Source: Clostridiaceae bacterium (lineage in GTDB: Bacteria; Bacillota; Clostridia; Peptostreptococcales; Tindalliaceae). Taken from it: a DNA stretch of 64,000 bases. Under the pieces are notes generated by a model. The model was not told the DNA's origin, did no database searches, and was given only the letters and a program-made list of their open reading frames with translations. Positions 20,470 through 31,752 of this stretch are shown piece after piece. The position numbers were made by a program, and so were the translations under genes. Location: assembly GCA_011390155.1 (NCBI GenBank), contig JAABSW010000006.1:62001-126000 (forward strand), written 5' to 3'. Within the stretch, counting starts at the first letter, position 1. The number at the start of each line of letters is the position of its first letter.

Positions 20470-21414
20470 TTACTTTCCCGGAACAGCAGCCGTGATCACT
20501 GCCCATTCACCCATTGTTCTTGTTTCCAGCAACTCCAACCCTGCTGAAATCATGGCTTTTTCAACAACCGATACTTTTTCTTTGATAATGCCGGAAGCAA
20601 TCCAAATACCGCCGGGAATAATGTATTGAGTTACATCCGGACACATTTTTACAATGATTTCTGCGATGATATTGGAGACCATCAATTCCGCTTTTCCGTC
20701 CAGAACATCCATCAAATTTCCATGACGTATATCCACAGAATCATCAACATGATTCAGAGTGGCATTACGTTGTGAAATCTCCACTGCCATTGAATCAAGG
20801 TCAACGCCAATGGCTTTTTTACAACCCAACAACGCTGCAGCGATAGCTAAAATACCGCTTCCACAACCGATGTCCAACACTGTTTTGTTGTGGTCAACAT
20901 GTTTTTCCAACTCTTGCAGGCACAAAATCGTGGTTTCATGTGTGCCGGTGCCAAAAGCCATACCCGGATCAAGTTCAAGCACAACTTCACCTTTTACAGC
21001 TTGATATGCTTCCCAAGTTGGTTTTATCACAATGCAGTTACCCGGTTTTTGAGGTTTGAAGTATTTTTTCCACGCTTCACTCCAATCTTCTTCATCAACT
21101 GGTTGCATGGTCACCTCTCCGACACCAACATCTAAACCAAAGCTTGGTAACAGATCCACTGCTTTTCTGATTAAATCCACCTGACCTGCCACTTCTGGTG
21201 AATCAGGAATATATCCTTTGACAACAGCCCCTTCAAAATAGTTGTCTATGAGTGTTTCGTCCACCAGTTCCCAGGCATCAACTCCTCGATCAAGCAGTTG
21301 AAGATCCCGCGGGTCTTCGATCGCCACACCGTTTACCCCTGCATCATAGAATACATTTGCCACTGCTTCAACGGCTGCTGTGGTCGTTTTAACGGAAACT
21401 TCAATCCACTTCAT
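20470..21414 (-). CDS. prmA: Ribosomal protein L11 methyltransferase
   Basis: PGMAFGTGTHETTILCLQELEKH...VLDIGCGSGILAIAAALLG. Start trimmed to MKWIEVSVKT with AGGAAAGG RBS. Confidence 0.95.
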   Translation of the reverse strand: MKWIEVSVKTTTAAVEAVANVFYDAGVNGVAIEDPRDLQLLDRGVDAWELVDETLIDNYFEGAVVKGYIPDSPEVAGQVDLIRKAVDLLPSFGLDVGVGEVTMQPVDEEDWSEAWKKYFKPQKPGNCIVIKPTWEAYQAVKGEVVLELDPGMAFGTGTHETTILCLQELEKHVDHNKTVLDIGCGSGILAIAAALLGCKKAIGVDLDSMAVEISQRNATLNHVDDSVDIRHGNLMDVLDGKAELMVSNIIAEIIVKMCPDVTQYIIPGGIWIASGIIKEKVSVVEKAMISAGLELLETRTMGEWAVITAAVPGK

Positions 21415-21454
21415 CACACCCATCCTTTCCTGCGGCTCAATGAATGTTCTCTGA

Positions 21455-22600
21455 CTATACGTTAAACATGTCCTTGACTTTACCGAAAAATGACTTGCGT
21501 TTTTCGTGGGAATCTTCATTGCCTGCAGCCGCAAATTTTCGCAAAAGATCTTTTTGTTCATCCGATAGGTTTTTGGGAGTCTCGATCACCACTCTGACAT
21601 ATTGATCTCCTTTGCCAAACCCTCTTGGATTGGTCACACCTTTTCCTTTCATTCTGAAAACTGTTCCACTTTGTGTACCTTCAGGAATTTTATGCTTTAC
21701 TTTTCCTTCCAGCGTGGGCACTTCAATGGTATCACCTAGGGTTGCCTGCACAAAAGTGATGGGCACCTCACAAACAATATCGTTGCCTTCCCTTACAAAT
21801 AAAGTATGAGGTTCAACCGTCAGCACAACATACAAGTCTCCCGGAGGGCCGCCTTTTTCGCCAGGAGCGCCTTCACCGGCAACATTAATAATAGATCCAT
21901 TGTCGACACCTGCTGGTATATTGATTTTAATTTTTTTCTTTTTGCGCACCTTGCCACTGCCATTGCACACGGTACAGTGTTCTTCGATAATCTTACCTTC
22001 ACCATGGCAGTGATCGCAGGGACGCACATTGACAATTTGCCCCAATGGTGTCCGTTGTGTAAACCTTATTTCACCTGTTCCATTACAATGGGTGCATGTG
22101 CTGGTATTACTGCCAGGTTCTGCACCGTCGCCGCCACAATGATCACAACTATCCTGTTTATTTACCTGTATGGTTTTTTCTTTTCCAAACACCGCTTCTT
22201 CAAATGTTATGGTCATTTCATACTGAAGATTCGGGCCTTTTTGGGGGCCTCTTCGTCGTCTGGATGAAGAAAAACCGCCACCGCCGAACATGTCAAAAAT
22301 ATCACCGAATATATCTTCAAAACCACCGGCTCCACTAAATCCTCCAAAGCCACCCTGCCCACCGGCGCCATTGGCGCCTAAACCAGCATAACCAAACTGA
22401 TCATAGAGTTTTCTTTTTTCAGGGCTGCTTAATATCTCATAGGCTTCGTTGGCTTCTTTGAATTTTTCGCTTGCTTGCTGATCGTCCGGATTTCTGTCAG
22501 GATGGTATTTCATGGCCAGTTTTCTGTATGCCTTTTTAATCTCATCCTGCCCAGCGTTTTTTTCTACACTTAAAATCTCATAACAGTCTCTTTTTGCCAT
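21455..22600 (-). CDS. dnaJ: Chaperone DnaJ
   Basis: J domain with HPD; G/F region; CxxCxGxG zinc repeats. Start trimmed to [10 protein letters not shown]. Confidence 0.98.
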   Translation of the reverse strand: MAKRDCYEILSVEKNAGQDEIKKAYRKLAMKYHPDRNPDDQQASEKFKEANEAYEILSSPEKRKLYDQFGYAGLGANGAGGQGGFGGFSGAGGFEDIFGDIFDMFGGGGFSSSRRRRGPQKGPNLQYEMTITFEEAVFGKEKTIQVNKQDSCDHCGGDGAEPGSNTSTCTHCNGTGEIRFTQRTPLGQIVNVRPCDHCHGEGKIIEEHCTVCNGSGKVRKKKKIKINIPAGVDNGSIINVAGEGAPGEKGGPPGDLYVVLTVEPHTLFVREGNDIVCEVPITFVQATLGDTIEVPTLEGKVKHKIPEGTQSGTVFRMKGKGVTNPRGFGKGDQYVRVVIETPKNLSDEQKDLLRKFAAAGNEDSHEKRKSFFGKVKDMFNV

Positions 22601-22713
22601 TCTCTCACCACCCCAACTCAACATTCTCTATCTATTCTGCAAAAACTGTTCTTCACAACTGCATTCCTATTATAAAAAACTTTTCAACAAGATTCAACAG
22701 TTGAGTGAAAGAC

Positions 22714-22743
22714 AACCGCATGACAGTTTGCTGTCATGCGGTT
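22714..22743 (-). terminator. Hairpin between dnaK and dnaJ (possible attenuator)
   Basis: AACCGCATGACAG...CTGTCATGCGGTT inverted repeat with only a weak T tract. Confidence 0.5.
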
Positions 22744-22750
22744 CTGTTTT

Positions 22751-24583
22751 CTACTTGTCGTCATCTTCCACTTCTTCAAACTCAGCGTCCACAACGTTTT
22801 CATCCGCTGTTGATTGTGTCTGTTCTTCTGCCGGAGCCTCTTGCTGCGAAACATTCTCATACATTTTTTGAGAAATTTCATGGAATACAGTGGTGACAGC
22901 TTCAATGCCTGCTTTCATACCATCCAAGTCATCCGCTTCAAGGGCTTTTTTAAGGTTTTCTATTTCAGAATTTACATTTTCTTTTTGTGAAGCATCAATC
23001 TTATCCTCAACTTCTTTTAATGTCTTTTCTGTCTGGTAAATCAGGGAGTCTGCCTGATTTCTCGTCTCAATTTTTTCCTTCTTCAACTTGTCTTCTTCAG
23101 CAAATTTTTCTGCCTCTTTCACTTTTTGGTCAATTTCTTCCTGTGACAGATTGGTTGAAGAGGTAATGGTAATCTTTTGTTCTTTTCCAGTCCCTAAGTC
23201 TTTCGCAGAAACATTTACAATACCGTTGGCATCAATGTCGAAACTTACTTCTATTTGAGGAATCCCCCGTTGTGCTGGCGGAATGCCCGAAAGCTCGAAA
23301 CGACCCATGGTAATGTTGTCAGCCGCCATTGGTCTTTCACCCTGCAACACGTGAATGTCCACTGATGGTTGATTGTCGGCAGCTGTTGAAAAGACCTGGC
23401 TTTTCTTAGTAGGAATCGTGGTGTTTCTTTCGATTAATTGTGTAAATACGCCTCCCAGGGTTTCAATACCCAATGATAAGGGTGTGACATCCAGTAGCAA
23501 GACGTCTTTCACTTCACCAGTCAGAACCCCACCCTGGATTGCGGCTCCCAATGCAACTACTTCGTCAGGATTAACACCTTTGTGTGGGTCTTTACCGGTG
23601 ATACGTTTAACCGCTTCCTGTACAGCGGGTATACGGGTTGACCCGCCTACTAAAATCACTTTATCAATATCATCTGATTTAAGTTTGGCATCAGCCAAAG
23701 CTTTTTTCATGGGATCAACTGTTTTATCCACCAGATAACCAGTTAATTCATCAAATTTTGCACGGGACAGGTCAATATTAAGGTGCTTTGGTCCTTCATT
23801 TGTAGCTGTTATAAAGGGAAGATTGATGTTTGTGTTCATGGTGCTGGACAATTCTTTTTTCGCTTTCTCAGCAGCTTCTTTTAAACGCTGAAGCGCCATT
23901 TTATCTTTTCGCAGATCGATACCTTCCTGCTTTTTAAACTCATCCGCAATGTGTTCTATCAACACCTGGTCAAAATCGTCACCACCAAGATGGTTGTTGC
24001 CATTGGTTGCCAACACTTCAAATACGCCATCCCCAAGTTCCAGAATAGAGACATCAAAAGTGCCTCCGCCTAAATCGTAGACCAGTACTTTCTGTTGCTG
24101 CTCAGTTTTGTCCAACCCATAGGCCAAAGAAGCAGCTGTTGGCTCGTTGATAATCCGTAAAACGTTTAAACCTGCAATACGGCCAGCATCTTTTGTGGCC
24201 TGACGTTGACTGTCGGTAAAATAGGCGGGCACAGTAATGACCACATCTTTTACGGTTTCACCCAAGTAGCTTTCTGCATCAGCTTTAAGCTTTTGTAAGA
24301 TCATGGCTGAAATTTCCTGTGGTGTGTAATTTTTGTCATCAATCACTGTTTGATGGTCTGAACCCATGTGTCGCTTAATAGACATAATGGTTCTTTCTGA
24401 GTTGGTAACTGCCTGTCTTTTCGCAGGTTCCCCAATAATTCGCTCTCCATCCTTACTGAAAGCTACAATGGATGGTGTGGTTCTGTTACCTTCAGAATTT
24501 GTGATAACGGTGGGTTCCCCACCTTCCAATACTGCTACGCATGAATTAGTGGTTCCTAAATCAATCCCAATAACTTTACTCAT
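22751..24583 (-). CDS. dnaK: Chaperone DnaK
   Basis: [27 protein letters not shown]; full-length Hsp70. Confidence 0.99.
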   Translation of the reverse strand: MSKVIGIDLGTTNSCVAVLEGGEPTVITNSEGNRTTPSIVAFSKDGERIIGEPAKRQAVTNSERTIMSIKRHMGSDHQTVIDDKNYTPQEISAMILQKLKADAESYLGETVKDVVITVPAYFTDSQRQATKDAGRIAGLNVLRIINEPTAASLAYGLDKTEQQQKVLVYDLGGGTFDVSILELGDGVFEVLATNGNNHLGGDDFDQVLIEHIADEFKKQEGIDLRKDKMALQRLKEAAEKAKKELSSTMNTNINLPFITATNEGPKHLNIDLSRAKFDELTGYLVDKTVDPMKKALADAKLKSDDIDKVILVGGSTRIPAVQEAVKRITGKDPHKGVNPDEVVALGAAIQGGVLTGEVKDVLLLDVTPLSLGIETLGGVFTQLIERNTTIPTKKSQVFSTAADNQPSVDIHVLQGERPMAADNITMGRFELSGIPPAQRGIPQIEVSFDIDANGIVNVSAKDLGTGKEQKITITSSTNLSQEEIDQKVKEAEKFAEEDKLKKEKIETRNQADSLIYQTEKTLKEVEDKIDASQKENVNSEIENLKKALEADDLDGMKAGIEAVTTVFHEISQKMYENVSQQEAPAEEQTQSTADENVVDAEFEEVEDDDK

Positions 24584-24644
24584 GTTTGTTTCCTCCTTTG
24601 TTGATTATCAATGTTTATTTATAAAACTTTAATCAATGTTGACT

Positions 24645-25238
24645 CTATAATTGAAAAACTTTTACCATGCTTGGACGAAGTACCCGGTTTTTTAGTTTAT
24701 ACCCTTTTTGCATCACATCAGCGACGGTGTTATCCTGCTCTTTACTCTCGCATGGTTCTGTCATAACCGCATGATGAAGATGCATATCAAAAGGTTGACC
24801 TATGGCTTCTATTTCAGTAATTTCATGTTTGCTCAGCACTTGAAACAGCTGGTTCTTAATCATGTCAATCCCTTGATAGACTATATCATCCTGCTCCTTA
24901 AAAGTATTTAGAGCCCTTTCGAGATTGTCGATGACCGGCAGCAGGTCTTTTGCCAACTCTTCACACCCAAAGGCGTACAAATCAACCTTTTCTTTTTCAA
25001 CCCGGCGCTTATAGTTTAAAAACTCTGCCTGAAGTCTCAATAATCTGTCTTTCGATTCCTCTAATTCCTTTTCACAGGACTTTTGAATGTCGATGCTGTC
25101 CCCCTGATGGTTGCCTTCAGAACCAAGTTCTTCTTCCCCGATCTCAGGCTCAATCCCGGCTGCCATATCAGGGTTTTCTTCCTTTTCCATCGTATCTTGT
25201 GCTTTTTTGTTTTCTTTTTCAGTCTTTCTGCTCACCAT
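24645..25238 (-). CDS. grpE: Nucleotide exchange factor GrpE
   Basis: AEFLNYKRRVEKEK...LLPVIDNLERAL...GYKLKNRVLRPSMVKV. Confidence 0.96.
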   Translation of the reverse strand: MVSRKTEKENKKAQDTMEKEENPDMAAGIEPEIGEEELGSEGNHQGDSIDIQKSCEKELEESKDRLLRLQAEFLNYKRRVEKEKVDLYAFGCEELAKDLLPVIDNLERALNTFKEQDDIVYQGIDMIKNQLFQVLSKHEITEIEAIGQPFDMHLHHAVMTEPCESKEQDNTVADVMQKGYKLKNRVLRPSMVKVFQL

Positions 25239-25340
25239 TTGACACCCGCTTTCTATTTCATTTCATATCTCTGCACAGGGAGAGCGCAAAGCATGGTTAC
25301 TCCACACTCTTCTTACCACTCACAGTATTCAAACAGACAA

Positions 25341-26369
25341 TTAATATTTATCTTTTAAAGCCTGGTTCATTAATCGGCTCATTTGGTCCAGCACATCTAT
25401 GACATGTGCATAATCCATTCGGGTCGGACCTATGACACTGAGCCATCCCACCGTTTGATTATCCATGTGGTAAGAAGCAGTGACAATACTGCATTCATGA
25501 GCTTTTTGTATGGAATTTTCGCTGCCAATTGAAATTTTAAGCTGTCCGCCCCCTGGATCTGTGATTAATTGGCTGATAACCTGTTTTTCTTCCAGTAACG
25601 TCAGAAAATCTCTGGCCTTACTTAAATCGCTGAACTCAGGAAAATTAAAAATATTTGTTGTGCCGCTTAGGTATAATCCCATGTCACTCATCTGCTCCAA
25701 GGCGTGAAAAAGCTCTGGCATCACCGAATGAACAGCTGAATGAAATCTCTCAAGTTCTTCTTTCAGCGTTCCTGCCAAACGATTTTCTATTTCTTCCAGG
25801 GGCATACCCACAAATTTTTGGTTCAGGAAATTGGCAATTTTTTCCAGTTCATCACTACTTAGTTCTGGTGGTACACGGAAAATGGGATTTTGTATTAGCC
25901 CTGTATTTGTTACAAAAACTGCAAGCATATTTTCTTCGTCAATGCGCGCCAGTTTAATCTCTTTTAACCGGCTTTTTTTCACCTGAGGAGCCAAAACAAT
26001 AGATGTATAATTGGTAAATTCGGATAATAACTTTGAAGTATACTGAAGCATTTGTTCCAATTCATTATACTGGCGTAACAACTCAGTTTTTAAATGAATT
26101 CTCGTTTTATCAGCTGTTCTTTTAATTTCCATTAACTGGTCTACATAAAGTCGATAGCCTTTATCAGAGGGCACTCTCCCCGCTGAAGTATGAGGTTGCT
26201 TGATAAAACCCAGTTCTTCCAGATCTGCCATTTCATTTCGAATGGTGGCAGGGCTGATGCCCAGATTATACTTTTTGGACAAACTTCGAGAGCCCACCGG
26301 TTCAGCGGACTCAATATAATCTTTAACAATTGCTTGAAGTATCATCATTTTTCGATCGTTAAGGGTCAT
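25341..26369 (-). CDS. hrcA: Heat-inducible transcription repressor HrcA
   Basis: MTLNDRKMMILQAIVKDYIESAEPVGSRSLSKKYNLGISPATIRNEMADLEELGF; CIRCE just upstream. Confidence 0.97.
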   Translation of the reverse strand: MTLNDRKMMILQAIVKDYIESAEPVGSRSLSKKYNLGISPATIRNEMADLEELGFIKQPHTSAGRVPSDKGYRLYVDQLMEIKRTADKTRIHLKTELLRQYNELEQMLQYTSKLLSEFTNYTSIVLAPQVKKSRLKEIKLARIDEENMLAVFVTNTGLIQNPIFRVPPELSSDELEKIANFLNQKFVGMPLEEIENRLAGTLKEELERFHSAVHSVMPELFHALEQMSDMGLYLSGTTNIFNFPEFSDLSKARDFLTLLEEKQVISQLITDPGGGQLKISIGSENSIQKAHECSIVTASYHMDNQTVGWLSVIGPTRMDYAHVIDVLDQMSRLMNQALKDKY

Positions 26370-26392
26370 ACTCATCACCTGCGTCTGAATTG

Positions 26393-26419
26393 TTAGCACT
26401 CTATTAAGGTGAGTGCTAA
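26393..26419 (-). promoter_or_regulatory. CIRCE operator (HrcA binding site)
   Basis: Exact TTAGCACTC-N9-GAGTGCTAA inverted repeat upstream of hrcA. Confidence 0.98.
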
Positions 26420-26491
26420 TTCTTGATAATAAAGTACCATTTGCGCAGCGATTTGTCAACCCCGATCCCTAAGATTTGTTTTTATGGTGTG

Positions 26492-27652
26492 TTATCCATC
26501 CAACAATAATGCTTCAAATACCTGGTTTGATAAATCAATTCCCTTTTCTGTTAACCTTATGGAACCATCAGCCTGTTCAAGCAATCCACGTTCAATTAGT
26601 TTGGAAATCTCCACAGGGAACACATCAAATAAAGAACTGCCATATCGGTTTGAAAAAAGTTTATTGGAAATACCTTCCCGCATGCGCAACCCTAGAAAGC
26701 AGGTTTCACTGATCGATGCACTTTTACTGATCTCCTGGTGTATAATTATGGGTTTTTCATTGCTTGAAATCAAATCAAGATACGCTTTCAGTGACGTTGC
26801 ATTTTCTGTTCTAATTCCATCTACAAACCCATGGGCACCGGCTCCCAGCCCAATATATTCCTGGTTTTTCCAGTAATTAATATTGTGTTTGCATTCATAG
26901 CCAGGTTTAGCGTAGTTGGAGATTTCATAGTGGTTGTAGCCCATCCTTTGCAACCATTCAATTGCGTGGCGAAACATTAACCATTCATGCTCCTCTTCCA
27001 CAGGTTTAAACACATTGTTCTCCATCTGAGTTGACAAAGGTGTCCCTTCCTCATATGTCAGCCCATAACAGGATAAGTGTGGCAGATTAAGGGCAACCAC
27101 ATCTGACAAACTATCTTTCCATTCCTGTAGTGTCTGACCAGGTATCCCGAAAATCAGGTCTCCGTTAATGTTGTGGATTCCAGCTTTTCGTGCCCACTCA
27201 ACACCTTTATAAAAATCATTTACCGTGTGCATTCTACCAAGAAATTTAAGTAAGTGTTCATGGGTTGACTGCAAGCCAATACTCAAACGGTTAATGCCAG
27301 CGTCAGCATACTGGCTGACCTTTTCTTCCCATAGAGTTTCCGGATTAGCTTCCAGGGAAATTTCAGCTTCCGGCAACTTGTGTGACACTGACGTAATGGC
27401 ATCAAGAATGGTCTTGACTTCAACACCAGATAAAAGAGACGGTGTGCCCCCGCCAAAAAAAACCGTGGAGACCTGCCTTTCGGCAAGAACTCCCCGGTAT
27501 AAATTAATTTCACGGAGCAGGCTATCTACATATACAGGTATTGCCTCCTGATGATCAGACCAGGATAGAAAATCACAATAACTGCATTTTTGACGACAAA
27601 AAGGCACGTGTATATACACACTGATGGTTGAAGATGAAACAACCGTGTTCAT
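26492..27652 (-). CDS. hemW: Radical SAM heme chaperone HemW
   Basis: VYIHVPFCRQKCSYCDF; FGGGTPSLL; located between lepA and hrcA. Confidence 0.95.
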   Translation of the reverse strand: MNTVVSSSTISVYIHVPFCRQKCSYCDFLSWSDHQEAIPVYVDSLLREINLYRGVLAERQVSTVFFGGGTPSLLSGVEVKTILDAITSVSHKLPEAEISLEANPETLWEEKVSQYADAGINRLSIGLQSTHEHLLKFLGRMHTVNDFYKGVEWARKAGIHNINGDLIFGIPGQTLQEWKDSLSDVVALNLPHLSCYGLTYEEGTPLSTQMENNVFKPVEEEHEWLMFRHAIEWLQRMGYNHYEISNYAKPGYECKHNINYWKNQEYIGLGAGAHGFVDGIRTENATSLKAYLDLISSNEKPIIIHQEISKSASISETCFLGLRMREGISNKLFSNRYGSSLFDVFPVEISKLIERGLLEQADGSIRLTEKGIDLSNQVFEALLLDG

Positions 27653-27690
27653 GTTGATGATCCTTTCACATCCTAAATTCAAAAACAGTG

Positions 27691-29499
27691 CTAACTATCC
27701 AGTTTAAGCACAGACATAAAGGCCTTTTGTGGCACTTCCACATTTCCCACCTGTCGCATACGGCGTTTGCCTTCTTTTTGCTTTTCCAGAAGTTTTTTCT
27801 TTCTGGAAATGTCGCCACCATAACACTTCGCTGTTACATCTTTACGAAGGGCTTTCACCGTTTCTCGGGCAATGACCTTTTGACCGATGGATGCCTGAAT
27901 GGGAACAGCAAACTGATGGCGGGGGATTTCATCCTTCAACTTTTCACACATTAACCGGCCTCTTTCATAGGCTTTACTTGTGTGCACAATAAATGACAGT
28001 GCGTCCACTTGTTCACCATTGATGAGTATGTCCAGCTTCACCAGTTGTGCTTCCCTGTAGCCCAGCATTTCATAATCCAGTGAGCCATACCCTCTGGTTC
28101 TTGATTTTAGTGCGTCAAAGAAATCATAAATAACTTCATTCAGCGGCAGTTCGTAATTAATGTTTACCCTTGTTTGATCCAGATAATTCATATCTTTCAT
28201 CATTCCCCGTCGTTCCTGACATAATTCCATGACAGAACCAACGTATTCATTTAACACCATAATGCCTGCTTTCACAATTGGTTCCTTGATCATTTTAATT
28301 TCCTGTGGCTGCGGTAAATTTGCCGGATTTTGAATCATGACCACTTCACCATCCGTTTTATGCACTTCATAAATAACACTGGGAGCTGTTGTCACCATGT
28401 CCAGATCAAATTCTCTTTCCAAACGTTCCTGAATGATTTCCATGTGTAGCAAACCGAGAAATCCACACCTGAATCCAAAGCCAAGGGCGGCTGATGTTTC
28501 ACTTTCAAAGACCAGTGCGGCATCATTGACCTGAAGGCGCTCCAACGCATCCTTCACATCTCCAAACTTTTCCCCTTCCGCCGGATAAATACCACAATAA
28601 ACCATGGGAGTCACTTTTTTATACCCTGGAAATGGTGTAAGCGCTGGTCGCTTAACTTCCGTAATGGTATCTCCCACCCTGCAATGGCGAACTTCTTTAA
28701 TGCTGGCTGCCACGTATCCAACATCACCCGCACTCAGCACGTCTCTCTCAATAGGGCCTGGTGAAAAGACTCCAACCTCGGTGACTTCAAATTCTTTTTT
28801 ACCAGCCATCATTTTGATCCGCGTACCTTTTTTCAGTTCACCGTCCACCATGCGGATATAACCGATAACGCCTCTGTAATTATCATACAGCGAATCGAAT
28901 ATCAGCGCTTTCAATGGCTCATCCTCATCCCCTCTTGGATGGGGAACCCGTTGCACAACAGCTTCAAGGACATCTTCAATGTGCAGTCCTTCTTTTGCGG
29001 AAATCAAAGGTATGTCCGTTGTATCCAAGCCAATGATGTCTTCGATCTCTTTTTTTACTTCATCAATGCGTGCACTGGGCAAATCAATTTTATTAATCAC
29101 AGGAATAATTTCCAGGTTCTGTTCCAATGCCAGGTAAACATTGGCCAGGGTTTGGGCTTCTATTCCCTGGGCAGCATCAACCACCAAAATAGCACCTTCA
29201 CATGCAGCTAGACTACGGGAAACTTCGTAAGTAAAATCAACGTGTCCTGGGGTATCAATGAGGTTTAATTGATATTCCAACCCATCCTTGGCTTTGTAGT
29301 TCAAACGAATTGTCTGCAACTTGATGGTGATGCCTCGTTCACGTTCCAGTTCCATGTTATCAAGCAATTGCTCTTTCATTTCACGACTGCTAACCAGCCC
29401 GGTCGTCTCGATTAATCGATCGGCCAGGGTGGATTTTCCATGGTCAATATGGGCAATGATGCTAAAGTTACGAATTCTATCTTGACGTACTGAAGACAA
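27691..29499 (-). CDS. lepA: Elongation factor 4
   Basis: [28 protein letters not shown]-terminal [38 protein letters not shown]. Confidence 0.98.
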   Translation of the reverse strand: MSSVRQDRIRNFSIIAHIDHGKSTLADRLIETTGLVSSREMKEQLLDNMELERERGITIKLQTIRLNYKAKDGLEYQLNLIDTPGHVDFTYEVSRSLAACEGAILVVDAAQGIEAQTLANVYLALEQNLEIIPVINKIDLPSARIDEVKKEIEDIIGLDTTDIPLISAKEGLHIEDVLEAVVQRVPHPRGDEDEPLKALIFDSLYDNYRGVIGYIRMVDGELKKGTRIKMMAGKKEFEVTEVGVFSPGPIERDVLSAGDVGYVAASIKEVRHCRVGDTITEVKRPALTPFPGYKKVTPMVYCGIYPAEGEKFGDVKDALERLQVNDAALVFESETSAALGFGFRCGFLGLLHMEIIQERLEREFDLDMVTTAPSVIYEVHKTDGEVVMIQNPANLPQPQEIKMIKEPIVKAGIMVLNEYVGSVMELCQERRGMMKDMNYLDQTRVNINYELPLNEVIYDFFDALKSRTRGYGSLDYEMLGYREAQLVKLDILINGEQVDALSFIVHTSKAYERGRLMCEKLKDEIPRHQFAVPIQASIGQKVIARETVKALRKDVTAKCYGGDISRKKKLLEKQKEGKRRMRQVGNVEVPQKAFMSVLKLDS

Positions 29500-29793
29500 C
29501 GAAATTCCTCCTTCTAATAGTGCGACGCTTAACGAGGGAATTATATCACACTGTTCACCTCTTGTTCAATGATCTTTCTCTTCTATAATCTTTCTCTCCC
29601 ACTGTGATCTTTCTCTTCTGCTTCAAGTTGATTAATGTCTTTCCACTCAAATACTAATCTATTTATGTTCCCATCCACTCTCTTCGTGCACCGTTTTAAT
29701 AATTGCTGAAAACCGTTAACGATTTTACTATTGATTTTTAACCCTGATTTTGGTATAGTTAGAATGTTAATGAGGCATAAGGAGGTGAACTGA

Positions 29794-30057
29794 TTGGCTA
29801 ATATTAAATCTGCAATGAAACGTATTCGTGTGATTCGCAAAAAATCCGCCCGGAACAAAATGATAAAGTCTCAGCTTAAGACTGCAGTCAGACGTTTTGA
29901 AGAAGCACTGGATCAGAATCAGTTTGATGTTGCAAAAGAAAAACTTCGATTTGTTGACAAGAAGTTAAAACAAGCTGCTTCTAAAAATGTCATTCATAAA
30001 AACAATGCGTCCAGAAAACTGTCACGTTTGACAAAAAGATTAAACAAAACTGTTTAA
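29794..30057 (+). CDS. rpsT: 30S ribosomal protein S20
   Basis: MANIKSAMKRIRVIRKKSARNKMIKSQLKTAVRRFEE; TTG start after AAGGAGGTGA. Confidence 0.97.
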   Translation: MANIKSAMKRIRVIRKKSARNKMIKSQLKTAVRRFEEALDQNQFDVAKEKLRFVDKKLKQAASKNVIHKNNASRKLSRLTKRLNKTV

Positions 30058-30084
30058 CTTAACAGACTTATCAACGAAATCATT

Positions 30085-30121
30085 AAAAAAAGCGTACTGA
30101 ATCTTCAGGAACGCTTTTTTT
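30085..30121 (+). terminator. Rho-independent terminator of rpsT
   Basis: AGCGTACTGAATCTTCAGGAACGCT followed by TTTTTT. Confidence 0.8.
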
Positions 30122-30126
30122 ATGTT

Positions 30127-31164
30127 TCAGGACCTGCACAGGTCAGCTATTAATAACTCCATAGCAGTTTGGGCATCCATCCTTCCCTGCTTCATCTGCC
30201 TGTCCAAGGTTAGAAACCCATTCAGGAGACGAAGAAGGTCATCTTCATGAAATCGTTGACTGTAGGCCAATGTCTTTTTCATGGCATAGGGATGCTGCTT
30301 AAGTTTTGTGGCCAGCTTAGATGCTGTATATCCCTGTTGGGATAATTCCTTCACCCGCAACATTAACTTAAATTGATTGCGCAGGTAGCCAATGATTTTC
30401 ATTAAAGGCTCTCCATTACTTAACAATTCGTGCAAACGCATCTGGGTTTCTGCCCCTCTTTTTTTTGCAAAACTCTCAATTAACATAAATATATCATTCT
30501 GAAAAGCTGCAATGGTGGTTTCTTCAACCTGCTTTAACCCTATACGATTTTCATCTCCCATGTACGCCAACAATTTCTGTATTTCATGATAGACGTCCAG
30601 CAAGGTTTGGGTTGCATTACCTCCGAAATAATCAAAACTCTCAGCAAATTTTTTCAAAGCAGGGCCTTCAATCTTTTTTCCAGTCTGCTGAATTTCATCA
30701 TTAATAAAATGCCTCAATTCAGGTTCTTTAAGCCTTGGAAAATCTTCCATGCGAGCCATTTTTTTTATGGCTTTCAGTATTTTTTTTCTACCATCAGGCT
30801 TCTTTGTGCAGTAAAAGACCACACAGGTTCCAGGAGAAGGCTGTTTGAGGTAATGAGTCATTTGCCTTTCCTCTTTGTCCGTCAATGATACACCTTTTGT
30901 TTCCAGAAAAGATGGGTTTTTCACAACCACCAGTTTTTTTTCCGACATCACCGGCAGGGTTTCAAAAGACTCCAAAAGTCCTTCCATGGTAAAATCTTTG
31001 CCTTCAAAATTCATCAGGTTTAAATCATGCAAACCTTGAGGCACCACTTTTTCTGTTAAAGTAGCAAGGTAACGTATCATCAACAACTCTTCTTCACCCG
31101 TGATGAGGAATACTGCCGGTATTTGGTCCGCAGGTGTGTCTTTCAATCTTTTCAGTTCCAACAT
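30127..31164 (-). CDS. holA: DNA polymerase III subunit delta
   Basis: VFLITGEEELLMIRYLATL...LPVMSEKKLVVVKNPSFL; divergent from rpsT. Confidence 0.93.
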   Translation of the reverse strand: MLELKRLKDTPADQIPAVFLITGEEELLMIRYLATLTEKVVPQGLHDLNLMNFEGKDFTMEGLLESFETLPVMSEKKLVVVKNPSFLETKGVSLTDKEERQMTHYLKQPSPGTCVVFYCTKKPDGRKKILKAIKKMARMEDFPRLKEPELRHFINDEIQQTGKKIEGPALKKFAESFDYFGGNATQTLLDVYHEIQKLLAYMGDENRIGLKQVEETTIAAFQNDIFMLIESFAKKRGAETQMRLHELLSNGEPLMKIIGYLRNQFKLMLRVKELSQQGYTASKLATKLKQHPYAMKKTLAYSQRFHEDDLLRLLNGFLTLDRQMKQGRMDAQTAMELLIADLCRS

Positions 31165-31167
31165 AAA

Positions 31168-31734
31168 CTACCCTCTTCTCTTGACGTCAAAACCCATCAC
31201 AGATTTAAAATGATCAAGGGCCACTTCATGTGCCTTCTGGTTAAAACTTGCAACGGCTGACTCGTCAATGACCACTTGAAAACCCTTGTTGTAAGCATCA
31301 ACGGCGGTATGAAAAACACAAATATCTGTGCAAACGCCTGCCAGTTCTATCTCATGAATGTTCTCCTGTCGGAGAATCAGTTCAAGGGGTGTTCCACAAA
31401 AAGCAGAATACCTGCGCTTGTCCAGGCGGATCACTTTACCCGGATTTTCTTCCTCCATTTGATTCAATACCTCATCCACTTCTCCAAACAACTTTCTTCC
31501 TTCAGTTCCTTCAATGTTATGAGGAGGAAACAGAGAGTGTTCTGGGTGACGGTTGTCGTGCTCATTGTGAAGGTCATTGACAACTAACACCAAACCTTCT
31601 TTTGTAATTGTTTCTCTGATTTTTGAAACAATTGATTTTTCCAATTTTTGTCCCGGTTCACCCACAGTCAATTTGCCATCAGCTGCAACAAAATCAATGG
31701 TGTAATCAACAAGAATAAACGCTTTCTTACTCAT
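31168..31734 (-). CDS. Isochorismatase/nicotinamidase family cysteine hydrolase
   Basis: KAFILVDYTIDFVAADGKL...KRRYSAFCGTPLELILRQ...ELAGVCTDICVFHTAVDAYNKGF. Confidence 0.93.
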   Translation of the reverse strand: MSKKAFILVDYTIDFVAADGKLTVGEPGQKLEKSIVSKIRETITKEGLVLVVNDLHNEHDNRHPEHSLFPPHNIEGTEGRKLFGEVDEVLNQMEEENPGKVIRLDKRRYSAFCGTPLELILRQENIHEIELAGVCTDICVFHTAVDAYNKGFQVVIDESAVASFNQKAHEVALDHFKSVMGFDVKRRG

Positions 31735-31752
31735 ACCTGAACAACTCCTTTC

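Noticed and set aside
29565-29617. Short repeated TGATCTTTCTCTTCT units between lepA and rpsT
   Set aside because: Only two imperfect copies, low complexity; not a CRISPR or tandem repeat of note.
29583-29858. 91-aa minus-strand ORF upstream of rpsT
   Set aside because: It overlaps the rpsT start and promoter region; no family resemblance.
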